Source: Morinoia aosen (Eukaryota > Arthropoda > Malacostraca > Amphipoda > Talitridae). Taken from it: DNA of 64,000 bases. Under the pieces are notes generated by a model. It did not search any database, was not told the DNA's origin, and saw nothing but the letters and a program-made list of their open reading frames with translations. Below, in pieces: positions 1-10,022 of the stretch (position 1 is the first letter of the stretch; every line of letters begins with the position of its first letter). A program made the position numbers and the translations under genes. The stretch is from NCBI GenBank assembly GCA_030386875.1, contig CM059558.1, positions 11,355,501-11,419,500 on the forward strand, read 5' to 3'.

Positions 1-7
1 ATATTTT

Positions 8-25
8 TGGTAACATCGACGACTC
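8..25 (+). other. Possible primer-binding site
   Basis: TGGTAACATCGACGA starts with TGG, as expected for pairing to a tRNA CCA end, and sits ahead of a long gag leader. The matching tRNA was not identified and the 5' LTR edge is not in the window. Confidence 0.25.
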
Positions 26-29
26 TGCT

Positions 30-254
30 ATGGAGAATACTGAGGAAACGGGAAGAGAAATTGAAGAAGCACCGCAAGTATATAATAACGTGTTTAGATT
101 CGTGGTAAAACGTATCCCTGAAGAAACTATGCTGAATTCTTATAATTTGGATTTGCATATACCCTTAGGAGTGCCCTACAAAGCGCGTGTCGACCTGGAG
201 CAGGAAGGAGACCACTGCGTTATGAAATTGTGCGTAAATTTCCATCGGAAATAG
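30..254 (+). CDS. Short leader ORF (74 aa), unrecognised
   Basis: An ATG in fair context (ctctgctATGG) opens a 74-codon frame ending in TAG, inside the retrotransposon leader and about 0.9 kb before gag. The peptide is acidic at its start (MENTEETGREIEE) and then mixed polar and hydrophobic. No family is recognised. It could be a leader ORF, a first exon of a spliced subgenomic message, or chance. A possible donor (CAA|GTATAT) lies inside it. Confidence 0.22.
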   Translation: MENTEETGREIEEAPQVYNNVFRFVVKRIPEETMLNSYNLDLHIPLGVPYKARVDLEQEGDHCVMKLCVNFHRK

Positions 255-1178
255 TGACGTGGTCGTTCGACAGTTGTATGCATAAGTAGCTGAGTTCAGA
301 ACAATTCTACGAACTGTTACAGTGTCTGTTTCTCCGAGAACAATTGTGTACTGTGTATGTGATAGGAAATTACATACCGAACAGTGTTGTTTCAAATTTC
401 TCCTGAAGCTGTGTTAACGTAATTAATACGTATACATAAACAGTGGGCTGTGCGATTACGCGCAGTGTGGAACCGTGAACATACGTAAACACTCCAAGAA
501 CGTGCTCGTGCTCCCATCGTTACTCCGCTGTGTGTCAGCGCTGCGTGTACGACCTTGAATCTCGTCTGCCGTGCCTGTGCCTGTGCTACGCAGACGACCT
601 TGAGACAGGCTGTGCAGCACCTGCTGTTGCTGTTACTGGGCAGTCTACCAGATCGACCTTGGCGACAGCTGTGACGACTCCCTGCCTGCAGGAGCTGCTC
701 TGCCGTAGCTGCGTTGCTGATTCCCAGTTGATTGTTCTGTAACTATAATGTCATTGTTTGGGATTGTTAGATAATTTTCCGTGACTTCGTCAGTTTTTAT
801 TTTGTTGCGTTTTGTTATTTCAAAAATTGTTGTTTGTTGTTTCAAAAATTGTTGGGATCGATACCATTGAATTCGTGTAACGAGTTCCTTGTTAGTAATT
901 GGTTTCGGTTCGGTTTGCAAGTCGCAAGAAAAAATTTTTTGGATTTAAATTTTCAGTGATTTTTAATTGGAGATTTAACCGTGTGCTATATCCATTTTAG
1001 TAACGTGAGTTTTTAGCGTTCTGTTATGTGATTAATTTTTTTGCGAGGTAAAATTTTTAGGGTTCTGCAGTGTTATTTTTTTTGTGGCGTAGGAATCTTG
1101 CGTTGGACTGTGGGATTTTTCAATTGTAATTCAATTTTTTTAGCATTGTGCGAAAAACTTGTTTTCTTGTTGCGATAA

Positions 1179-2621
1179 ATGATGGGAGACTCTGATTCAG
1201 AACCTGAATTTATCCGTTCTACGGATACAACTACTAGTAGCGGAAGAGTTTCTGTTCCAGCATTTAGTGGTACGTTACCTGGTACGTGCGCACATACTCC
1301 AACAAGTGTGTTTATGTCTGGGCCACAGACCACGACGGTAATCACGACCACTGTTAGTACACAGACTGTGTCGTTCAGTACGCCAAGTGTGACTACAATG
1401 ACGTCCTCTAGTGGACCGATGACGGGTGGTAGTGTAACAACAACTTTACAAAGGGGCAGTACTATACTGTCCAGTGCAGAGCTTCCCTTGTTCCGAGGGA
1501 GACCTCGTCTCAGTGACCCAATTTTTTGTGAAACAAAGAGTTTTCGGACGCATGTCGCAAACTTAAAATCCTACATGTGCTTGTTGCCCGACGTCACTTC
1601 CGATGACGCCAAAAAAGAGTTACTCGTGCGAAGCGCACACAAAAGTGTTGGCGATTTTAATGGAGTAGTCACGAAATTAGTAAACCCTGATGTTCATTAT
1701 TCCTTCGATCAGGTTATCGAAATTTTAGATGATATCTACGTGTCTAAGGGGGAGCGTTCAGTTCATGCCTTAGCGTGCGATTTAAATCAGTTACGGCTGT
1801 TACGTAATGAAGGGCTGGCAGCCCAATTGGTTATGGCAATATCGAAAATAAGAAATTTGAGTGACCAAATTCTAAATAGTACAGAAGTAGCAATACAAAG
1901 ACATCCATTCGTAATTGCAAGCACGAACGCAAACGAATTAAAGAAATTCTCTGGTGACTTAGTAGTTTTCAGTCTAGCTATAGCCGTTCTCGGGCCTCTT
2001 TTAGAGGAGAACTTTTGTAAAAAAATCTTCTCGAGGCCGTTCAATACCTCTGAAGAATTGTTAGCTCGTCTCGTTTCCGCTGTGCGTAATAATCCTGAGG
2101 GTAGAGAAATAATTGCGCGCAAAAACAATACCCAGTCCACGTATCAAACCAGAGAGACTTACCTTGCGGTTGTACCTGAAGAGAGTGAGTGGGACGAGAA
2201 GGACTCGTTTCCCGAAGTTTACTATGCATCTCAAAACAACAACCGACGTTTTCAAGGTCGGAGGCCATTTTTCAGAAGCAATTGGAGACCTGCTAGAATT
2301 CAAAGGGGGAGACAATATTCATATTTTGGAGATCGACCTTTAGGTTCTTTGGAGTGCCACGAGGCTCAGGTAGTTAACCCACAACAGACTAGTAAAGATA
2401 AATCTAAATCATTTTGTTCACTGTGCAATACCGCAGGTCATGTTCAAAGTATGTGCACGACTAAAAGAGGCCAAAGCAAATCAAATTTCCGCGGTCATGC
2501 TTGCTACACTTGTGGCAAGACGGGCCATTTTGCACGTGAATGTCATTCGCGTGGTCGTAGTAGAGGACGAGGTGAAGCGTACTACGCTGCATCTTGCGAG
2601 GGTGAAGATTTTTTAGAGTAG
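1179..2621 (+). CDS. gag: Gag polyprotein of the gypsy-type element
   Basis: This 480-residue frame starts with ATGATG at 1179. It has a Ser/Thr-rich N-terminus, a mostly helical middle (about residues 100-310) as expected of a capsid region, and a basic Arg-rich stretch near residues 375-395. Two zinc knuckles follow: CSLCNTAGHVQSMC near residue 413 and CYTCGKTGHFAREC near residue 443, both CX2CX4HX4C. In this family Gag forms the particle and the knuckles bind the element RNA. It ends in TAG one codon after a slippery heptamer; Pol is open in the -1 frame. The frame is intact. The start is the first ATG of the open frame and a second ATG follows at once. Confidence 0.85.
   Translation: MMGDSDSEPEFIRSTDTTTSSGRVSVPAFSGTLPGTCAHTPTSVFMSGPQTTTVITTTVSTQTVSFSTPSVTTMTSSSGPMTGGSVTTTLQRGSTILSSAELPLFRGRPRLSDPIFCETKSFRTHVANLKSYMCLLPDVTSDDAKKELLVRSAHKSVGDFNGVVTKLVNPDVHYSFDQVIEILDDIYVSKGERSVHALACDLNQLRLLRNEGLAAQLVMAISKIRNLSDQILNSTEVAIQRHPFVIASTNANELKKFSGDLVVFSLAIAVLGPLLEENFCKKIFSRPFNTSEELLARLVSAVRNNPEGREIIARKNNTQSTYQTRETYLAVVPEESEWDEKDSFPEVYYASQNNNRRFQGRRPFFRSNWRPARIQRGRQYSYFGDRPLGSLECHEAQVVNPQQTSKDKSKSFCSLCNTAGHVQSMCTTKRGQSKSNFRGHACYTCGKTGHFARECHSRGRSRGRGEAYYAASCEGEDFLE
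2609..2615 (+). promoter_or_regulatory. -1 ribosomal frameshift heptamer T TTT TTA
   Basis: Read in the gag frame as GAT TTT TTA GAG TAG, the sequence contains T TTT TTA, a standard X XXY YYZ slippery heptamer, just before the gag stop. The pol frame is exactly -1 relative to gag and is open from 2606, so slippage joins the two proteins. A downstream pseudoknot or stem was not resolved by eye. Confidence 0.55.
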
Positions 2622-5600
2622 ACGGAGAAAAATCGGAAAATTCAAAGAGTCTTGGTGTAGAGAGGAAGTTACCAGTGCCCGGGATTGCAGCTACTATCCC
2701 CGTCACCAAAAATGTGGTGTTGAAACCAGATACTGTTATAAAGTCGACTGCTGTGGTGGATCCGTTATTTCCTTGTACTAATAAGTTTGAATTACTAGGT
2801 GAACAAGAACTTAATGTAGGTGTAAATTCTGAACTACCTGTAGAAGTTTGTTTGTCAGCGACGATAATGAAAGAAGGTCGTTTAAGGAAAGAAAGCGATG
2901 GTTTATTTTCATTACGGCGTTCTAAGAAGCCTACAATTATTCTACGTCATGATACAAAGTTGATGAGCGCTCTCATAGATAGTGGTAGCGACCGATGTTT
3001 AGTGAGTTATCGTAATTTCAAGGGTCTTAATGAGCAAATTAAGCCCAGTGCTCTGAGTATCAGAGGTATAAATTCAAAAAGCCAAGTGACAGGAGAGGTT
3101 GATCTTTGCATTACCCTGCCTAATAATAAAGAAATTAAAACTAGCGCTTTGCTGCTGAAGAATAGCGAATTTCGATATGACGTAATCCTTGGCAGAGATA
3201 TTTTGCAGGACGCCGTGCTAAATTTTAAAGAAGGTGTTATCGTTCTCGACGGAGTTAAAGTACCGTTTCATGATGTGCAGGAATTGCACGAGCAAAGTAG
3301 GAAGGATATATTTTTCAATACCATAAGTAATCCAGAATGTCTAATGGCTGACATGCTTGCGAATAGGAGAAAAATAAGGAAATATCTGCTGAAGCAGAGA
3401 GAATCAAAAATTGCGAGCCAAGAAAGTGGCGATAAAAATGGCCTAGAGATTAATACTGCAGAAGAGAGGGGTACCCCAGGCCCAACGGCAGGGCGAGAAA
3501 ATAATGGGAAAGTAAAAAATAAACAGCATGCGAAGAAAATAAGAGAAACTAAGGAACATGCGAGAGGTTTGAAATATAGTAAAAAACGAGAAATAGTTGT
3601 TCATTGTGGAGCAGTGGAAATGCCAAGGAATTGTTTACGTGTTATTAATGGGTATGTCAAAAAGGCTAAGCCCGGAAAGTATATTATGAATAAGACAATT
3701 CTCGCGAATGGTATTTATGTCGCCGAATCAGTTGTGGATATCAAGTCAAATGGTTTTGTCCCTGTAATGCTTTTGAACGTCTCGGAGGACGTGGTATATA
3801 TAAGCGACAATACGATGTTAAGTACGATTGAAGAATTTGACGACATGGAAATTGAACACGAGATTTACATGTCTACCGTGCACGAAGCTGTGCGAGATGC
3901 AAATTTGTGCGATGCCCAAGATAATGCGGATCTACCCGAAGTCGACAGTGTTAATGGTGGAAGTTTCAATGCCATCTCTGGTAAAGACGTTGGGGTAGTA
4001 TCTGTAGAAACGAGGCATTGTGGTAACGATAATCGTGTTGATGAAGTAGGAATTAATGCACACAAAGATGTTGTCCCAGAAGGGGGTAGTAACGAGAGAC
4101 GTCCTCTGACGTGTGACGATGTAAATTGTGAAAATGATGATGCTAAACCATTACTGATAAATTTATTAAACGATTTTAGAGACGTAATTACTCTCGAAGG
4201 CGAAAATATTGCAGTCACGAATGTCATGCGACATGCTATTGAATTAAAACCTGATGCTCCAGTACTTAACATCCCTCCATATCGAATTCCACATAAGTAT
4301 CAAAACGAATTGTTGCAAGCCAATAAACAGATGTTGAATCAAGGAATAATTGAACCATCGAGCTCTGAATACAATTTTCCTTTACTTGTTGTTAAAAAGA
4401 AGTCGGGCGAGATACGTCCCGTGATTGATTTCCGCGAACTCAATAAAATAATTATCAAGGAATGTTACCCCATTCCCCGCATAGACGAAGTACTTTACTC
4501 TCTAGGTGGTAATAGCATTTTTTCAAGTCTCGACCTCCGCTCTGCCTTTCATCAGATCGAGTTGGAGGAAAAATGCCGTAAATTCACCGCGTTCAGTATC
4601 GGTTACGAGAAATTTCAGTTCAAGAGGTTGCCATTCGGGTTAGCCTCGAGTCCATCTGTTTTTCAAAGAATCATTTCTTCTGTTCTTACAAATATCATCG
4701 GTAAATTATGTTTTGTGTTCCTTGATGATATACTAGTATTTTCCAAATCCATGAACCAACATCTGAAAGATTTACAGAGTGTTTTTGAGAAGCTACGTGG
4801 GGGAAATTTATCACTTAAACTTGAAAAATGTCATTTCCTAAAAAGCTCAATTGAATATCTTGGACACATCGTGTCGGCAGACGGAATTCGATGCAAAGAA
4901 TCAGAGAAGCTTCAAAAATTTCCGATTCCAAGAAATGTGAAGGAATTGCAAAGTTTTTTGGGTGTAGCAAACTACTTTAGGACGCATATCCCAATGTTTG
5001 GTTCAATTTCATATCCACTTTATCAGTTATTACGAAAAAACGTTGAATTTATCTGGACGCCTGAATGTCAGAAAGCTTTTGAGAAAATAAAATCTGTTTT
5101 GACATCAGATACCGTTTTACGGCATCCTGATTTCAGTAAGCCCTTCCATGTATTTACTGATGCATCTAATTTTGGTATCGGTGCGGTACTTTTGCAACAC
5201 GATAATGACTCAAATAAATCTATGAAGGCCATTGCTTACTACAGTAAAAGTCTAAACTCAACACAAAAGCGCTATTCAACGACGAAAAAAGAGTTCTTCG
5301 CCATTGTAAGCGCGCTGAAAGCATTTAAATATCTCATTCTTGGATATCCGATCTATCTCTACACTGATCACAAACCTTTACACCCCTTGTTTTTCAAAAA
5401 GCTTCCTGACGATTCGGCTATGGCCAGATGGTGTCTAACAGTTCAATCTTTCGAACCCGTAGTAAAATATTTCCCCGGGAAACAGAATCTAGTTGCAGAT
5501 TGCCTAAGTAGATTACCCGAGCATTTAACTATTTCTGATCTTGAAGAATGCTCAGAGTTCAATGAGGTTGACGCCTTCGCAGTAACTACACGCCGTGGTG

Positions 5601-6967
5601 CACTGACCGCCGACGTAGACGAAACAGACGCGACGCCCTCTAATCTAGTGGCGCCAGAGGCGAGTGAAAAACCCAGACTGACCGACTACGTACCTAAGTT
5701 AAAAGACGTATCATGGACTTTAGACGAATTTCGAAATGAGCAACAACTAGACCCATTCTGTTCTGAGGTTAAAGACGCATTACTATCTAGTAGACAATCT
5801 ACGATCCCTGACTTACAAAAATACTTAATTCTGAACGACATACTTTATAGACGACGACAAATAGACTCTAGGGAAAGTACTATTCTCACTTCGGTTATAC
5901 CGACATCGCTAATGAACAAGGCGGTGCTCAGTATACATTCCTTATATCATACTGATGCCACGCATACGTTGTTTAAATTTAAGTTGCGTTATTTTCATTC
6001 ATTAGAGAAGAGTATCATACGTAAATTTGTCAAAATGCGTGATGTATGTAAAATTCTTAAAGCCAACAGTACTGTACCTATTAAAATATTAGACGCTCCC
6101 ATCGCTAAAGAACCGTTCGAGGTGGTATCAATGGACTTTCTTGGTCCTCTACCTGTCACAGATCAGCAGAATAAATATATTCTAATTATAATTGACTTAT
6201 TCTCGCGTTACTGTAAGCTTTACGCGACAGCAGATCGATTAGCAGATACAGTTGTCTCTTGTCTGGACAGCTGCTTCTCAACCTTTGGCTATCCCAAAAC
6301 ACTTCTAAGTGACCAAGCTCTTGAATTTAAATCTGCGGCAGTTAAAAAATTCTCTCAAATTCATTGTATTGCGAAAAAAGAGGTCCTCCCTTGGAGTCCT
6401 CACAGTAACGCTATTGTTGAACGAAATAATCGCAAGATTACAAGTTTATTAAAATTATATATTAACTCTTTAGCGCATACCGAATGGGATCAGTGTCTCA
6501 ACAGCACAGAGAACGCGATAAACAATAGTTTAAATACCACATTGGGGGATACACCCTCGTTCATTGTTTTCAATCGCGATACGTGTCCGAGCTTCAGCGC
6601 CATAACTTTCGAACCAAATTACAGTCACGACACGAACGTGGATATAATAAGAATTCGTGCTCAAGAAGCTGCCCGCATTGTTGAAAACGTTAGAGCTACA
6701 ATAATAAATAACACCAGTGAAAGAACCATGTATCACAACCTTCGACGCAAAAATAAAAATTTTGACCTTGGTGACCGTGTATTGTTGCGCAATCATATGC
6801 GAAAAAACAAACTAGATCTTGCCTGGAATGGGCCGGGAATTATCACAAAAATTAATAGAAATTACGTGGAAATCAAAATTGGTAATAAAACATTCAGGAG
6901 TAACAAAAATCATGTACTACCTTTACGTAAAAAATTGTTGACTGAAAACTATGTGACTTACGCCTGA
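2615..6967 (+). CDS. pol: Pol polyprotein (protease, reverse transcriptase, RNase H, integrase)
   Basis: Numbering starts at the codon at 2675. An aspartic protease has active-site D102-S-G-S. After a variable linker, the reverse transcriptase has the catalytic box F-L-D684-D685 and a preceding VKKKSGEIRPVIDFRELN block. RNase H has FTDAS with D829, KKEFFAIV and YTDHKPL. Integrase has catalytic D1154, D1213 and E1249, the last two separated by exactly 35 residues (D,D35E), then a C-terminal WNGPGII module of GPY/F type. The integrase zinc finger looks damaged: the two His are there, but the usual CxxC reads CKIL. The frame is otherwise uninterrupted for over 1,400 codons, so the copy is young or under selection. 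Expression should depend on the -1 shift at 2609. Confidence 0.87.
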   Translation, partial: RVDGEKSENSKSLGVERKLPVPGIAATIPVTKNVVLKPDTVIKSTAVVDPLFPCTNKFELLGEQELNVGVNSELPVEVCLSATIMKEGRLRKESDGLFSLRRSKKPTIILRHDTKLMSALIDSGSDRCLVSYRNFKGLNEQIKPSALSIRGINSKSQVTGEVDLCITLPNNKEIKTSALLLKNSEFRYDVILGRDILQDAVLNFKEGVIVLDGVKVPFHDVQELHEQSRKDIFFNTISNPECLMADMLANRRKIRKYLLKQRESKIASQESGDKNGLEINTAEERGTPGPTAGRENNGKVKNKQHAKKIRETKEHARGLKYSKKREIVVHCGAVEMPRNCLRVINGYVKKAKPGKYIMNKTILANGIYVAESVVDIKSNGFVPVMLLNVSEDVVYISDNTMLSTIEEFDDMEIEHEIYMSTVHEAVRDANLCDAQDNADLPEVDSVNGGSFNAISGKDVGVVSVETRHCGNDNRVDEVGINAHKDVVPEGGSNERRPLTCDDVNCENDDAKPLLINLLNDFRDVITLEGENIAVTNVMRHAIELKPDAPVLNIPPYRIPHKYQNELLQANKQMLNQGIIEPSSSEYNFPLLVVKKKSGEIRPVIDFRELNKIIIKECYPIPRIDEVLYSLGGNSIFSSLDLRSAFHQIELEEKCRKFTAFSIGYEKFQFKRLPFGLASSPSVFQRIISSVLTNIIGKLCFVFLDDILVFSKSMNQHLKDLQSVFEKLRGGNLSLKLEKCHFLKSSIEYLGHIVSADGIRCKESEKLQKFPIPRNVKELQSFLGVANYFRTHIPMFGSISYPLYQLLRKNVEFIWTPECQKAFEKIKSVLTSDTVLRHPDFSKPFHVFTDASNFGIGAVLLQHDNDSNKSMKAIAYYSKSLNSTQKRYSTTKKEFFAIVSALKAFKYLILGYPIYLYTDHKPLHPLFFKKLPDDSAMARWCLTVQSFEPVVKYFPGKQNLVADCLSRLPEHLTISDLEECSEFNEVDAFAVTTRRGALTADVDETDATPSNLVAPEASEKPRLTDYVPKLKDVSWTLDEFRNEQQLDPFCSEVKDALLSSRQSTIPDLQKYLILNDILYRRRQIDSRESTILTSVIPTSLMNKAVLSIHSLYHTDATHTLFKFKLRYFHSLEKSIIRKFVKMRDVCKILKANSTVPIKILDAPIAKEPFEVVSMDFLGPLPVTDQQNKYILIIIDLFSRYCKLYATADRLADTVVSCLDSCFSTFGYPKTLLSDQALEFKSAAVKKFSQIHCIAKKEVLPWSPHSNAIVERNNRKITSLLKLYINSLAHTEWDQCLNSTENAINNSLNTTLGDTPSFIVFNRDTCPSFSAITFEPNYSHDTNVDIIRIRAQEAARIVENVRATIINNTSERTMYHNLRRKNKNFDLGDRVLLRNHMRKNKLDLAWNGPGIITKINRNYVEIKIGNKTFRSNKNHVLPLRKKLLTENYVTYA

Positions 6968-7473
6968 CGATGTTACTATGTTCACATAATACTATTGTGT
7001 GCTTCTTGCTTCGATGTTAATTTTACGTATATTTTTAATTGGAACTTTCCTTATATAACCTTATGTATTTACCTTATATTTTCGTTTCGTTTTTGGTGTA
7101 CCGTAGTTTTTACGTGCGTGATTGAGTATGTAGACATTTCATTTTACCACCAAGGTTTACATCTGCCCGAGAGCCTTGCACGGTTCAATAACCTCCAGTG
7201 TTTACAAACGCGGCCCCTCATTGCTGTGGGAGCGAAGGCTGGCTCCCGAGTTGTTTTGGAGCGTCGTCGCCCGATTTGTTTTGCAATTGAGTGTGCAGCT
7301 GTCGAAAGCGTGTGGGATCTGCTGCGTGCAGATATGCTGTTTGTTCTTTTCATTGCAGCTGTCACAAGCTGTCACCATTGGTTCCTTTCATTAAATTGAC
7401 GTAACAATACCTGATTACAATTTTTAAATTGTGTGGCCATGCTAATTTGATCTGTATTTGTTTCCGATTTCAG

Positions 7474-7821
7474 ACTGCGCACGCATCGCCACCTGACCTT
7501 CAAGATGGGGAACAGACTTACGCATGTCTCGGTGGAGGCTCTAACCAATGCGTTAGAGCACCACCAGGGACGTGTTTCCAAGGACTGGATTGCGGCGAAC
7601 GCTTTAGTCGACATCCTACCGGATCGAGTTACTGATTTAGGATTCCTTTTCTTTTCCCAGCGACCTTGGCGATAGGAGTCTGTCTCTTTTACTTTCGTCG
7701 TGAACTGAATTTGCTAGCAGGCAGGTTCCGTTCTGAGGACGCGTTGCTTCGACGTCAGCTGCTCAGGTCAAGCACTGCCGAGCCGCAGTTACGTCACCCA
7801 CAGGCGACGAACGAGGTGTAG
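7474..7821 (+). pseudogene. Third-ORF candidate after pol, frameshifted, membrane segment
   Basis: Behind a plausible splice acceptor (tttccgatttcag at 7461-7473) a frame with ATG at 7505 reads MGNRLTHVSVEALTNALEH and runs through ILPDRVTDLGFLFF. It then breaks at a run of T and C near 7650. In the next frame the text continues as ATLAIGVCLFYFRREL and ends in TAG at 7821. Together the two parts would give a hydrophobic span followed by Arg-rich residues, like a single-pass membrane anchor near a C-terminus. It follows pol, where spliced env-type genes lie in some gypsy elements, but no envelope motif is recognised. A 33-base intron would be too short to explain the break. Another frame over 7474-7635 is also open, so coding is not certain. 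Confidence 0.3.
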
Positions 7822-7829
7822 GCGACGGC

Positions 7830-9660
7830 GTGGAATGTTTTTGAAACGGTGAGGTTGATACACTCGCGCGTCGTTTAGCGACACTATTTTTCCTCATGCG
7901 TTATAAACGGACATAGTGTTATTTAGATTTAACATATACCTCAGGAATTAGTTATAAGGTTTTCTTATACCCTTCGAATTTTAGCGATGATGCTCGAAAA
8001 TGATATCATATTCACGTACACGAAAATGTATAAATTGGTTTCCGATTACAGTAGATAATTTCATGCGATAAATTTTGTCAACAAATTTTCAGTGGCAATG
8101 CGTTGTAATTCCCTTATGCGTATTTCTTCTTATCCTTAAAGAATGTATTGTTCTAAATTGCATTATTTCTTACTTATGTTTGAGTGATTATAATTTGGTT
8201 GTTGTTTCAACGATGCGATTTTCCATTTTCGTTTTCTTTATGTTTAGCAATTGACCTGTATAGAGTGCAACAATGTTTACGGAAATTGAAATTTCATGGC
8301 GACTGTTGATGAAACTAAAATACGTATATTCTTGCGTTGTTTACAAAAAAAAAATATTTTTCATTATCTTCATGCGTAATGTGTGCACATTTGTTTTCGA
8401 TTTTTGGGGGAATCAGATATTTTTTACGAATTTCCTTAATTTTGTTTACGATAATGCCTACATAATTAGTTGATGAGGCTGTTCGTTAATACATGATATT
8501 TTTTTTCTTTTTTCTTACGTTCTACATTTCCGGTGGTATTCTCCTTTTGGTGGTACGCTGATAGTATCATCTTGCGTTGTTGATCAACTTTGGAAGAGGT
8601 GTTTTGATTTTGGTAATTTTTACTGTTATTGTTTTCCTACCCGATAACTCATTTGGCTTCCGAAATATGTTCTTCAAATGCAGTTTCACTTTACTTTTTG
8701 TTGGTGGGGGTTAATTGCCAAACTTCACTTTGCGTACCTCAGTCGAATTACAATTGAAGCAGTTACTCAGATACTCAGTTATTTTTCTTCTTGATGAGTT
8801 TGGTACCAATTTTTCTCTTGTTCGGATTGACGTTCGGGAATAGACGACTGTTCAAATATACAGTATGCATTCTTTCAATTTCGATTGAATCGGATTTCTT
8901 TCTACGATGATGTTGATGATTTAAATTAAATTTGATAGCAGTTTCGATAAACATTTTCATGCGCGTATATATGTAAAATTTTTTTTTCCGCGTGATATTG
9001 TTTTCATAATAACCAAACTCTGTGGTTGTCAACGAAGTTTTCCGTAGCATATTCATGCGGCGTTTCATTTTTATGTGTAACGATTCCCAGTTGTTTAGTT
9101 CCTTCTTCTGCGTACGAAACGAAAATTTTTTTGAATAAATATTGCCTGATTGCCTTAATCCTTAACGAATGTTTCTGGGAAGATTTCTTTTTTCATGTGC
9201 AACGATTATTTTCTTTAGCATTTATTTTCGATATGTTGCTGACGTGTTTCTACACTGAAAAGTTAGTTGAATCCTGGTTCCGATGACCGTGGAGTTTTCT
9301 ATTACCGTTTATGGATGCAGTTTATAGTTTTTGGTTAACGGATTTTTTTTGTGTTGCGTTATTCACGACTGTGTTTCGGGACGTGTATTCTGTTATTAAC
9401 TTAGGTTTATTGCGTTCAGTATGTGAATTTGAGCAGCGGCTCTTCCGATTTTCTTGGTGGTGGGGGTGTGAATGATTTCATTTTACAATGTCCAGTCACT
9501 TTTAATTCGATGCGTTGTTTCTTTTCCTAAAATGATAGTTGTTTTGTTACACAGTACTTTTCAATTGGAGATATTTTACCTAGGATGTTTTTAGCTTCCT
9601 GTGTTAAAATTGTAAGTTACGATTCTTAAAACTTCAATTGATTGATTCTTATATTGGTAA
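7830..9660 (+). other. T-rich non-coding 3' region of the retrotransposon
   Basis: The + strand is strikingly T-rich with scattered gcg words (for example repeated ttcatgcg). No frame over 100 codons is present. It lies between the third-ORF candidate and the polypurine tract, so it would be an unusually long 3' untranslated part of the element, or an eroded extra gene. Confidence 0.35.
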
Positions 9661-9668
9661 ATATACCA

Positions 9669-9683
9669 GGGCATGGGGGGAGG
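9669..9683 (+). other. Polypurine tract of the LTR element
   Basis: A gggcatggggggagg run ends directly at the TG that would begin the 3' LTR, the expected position for plus-strand priming. Confidence 0.45.
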
Positions 9684-10022
9684 TGTATGCCGTCACAAGT
9701 GCGTACTCTCTCTGTGCATCTGTCCGTGCGTATTCAGGTCAACGCCCTGGGTGGATACCGCCGCAGTGCGTATGCTGACCTAAGCAAATATGATGTATAT
9801 AAGGTAGTGCGGAGCGCCCTTGGGGCGCATTTGGTGTTCCTGTCTCTACGTCAAGTACACGCTGAAACTCTACTCGTCTACTTACTACCCACCCTGAGAA
9901 CGGCATAGCATGAAATCTGAGCGGTACGGTTGAATACATAGTTTCGAATGGGCTTAGTCTTCGAGAAGTTCCTATTCAATTTTCAATGTTTCATCAACGG
10001 CATCTACCGTGAGCATATTTTT
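9684..10022 (+). repeat. Probable 3' LTR
   Basis: It begins TGTATG after the purine tract and carries a TATA box (tatataag, 9796-9803), followed by GC-rich sequence as expected of a U3/R promoter. The end is set by atattttt at 10015-10022, which also opens the window. The 5' LTR is not available for comparison, so the length of about 330-340 bp is an inference. Confidence 0.42.

Larger units (their letters stand above)
1..10022 (+). mobile_element. Ty3/gypsy-type LTR retrotransposon, 5' LTR outside the window
   Basis: Gag with two CCHC knuckles is followed by a Pol in the order protease, reverse transcriptase, RNase H, integrase, which is the Ty3/gypsy order. A leader of about 1.1 kb precedes gag. 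The window opens with a TGG-initiated stretch that could be the primer-binding site, and a purine run at 9669-9683 is followed directly by TG, so the internal part would run from about base 8 to 9683. The octamer atattttt at base 1 recurs at 10015-10022, which fits the end of a 3' LTR whose 5' partner lies just upstream of the window. The right edge is uncertain. No chromodomain was seen after the integrase. Confidence 0.7.
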
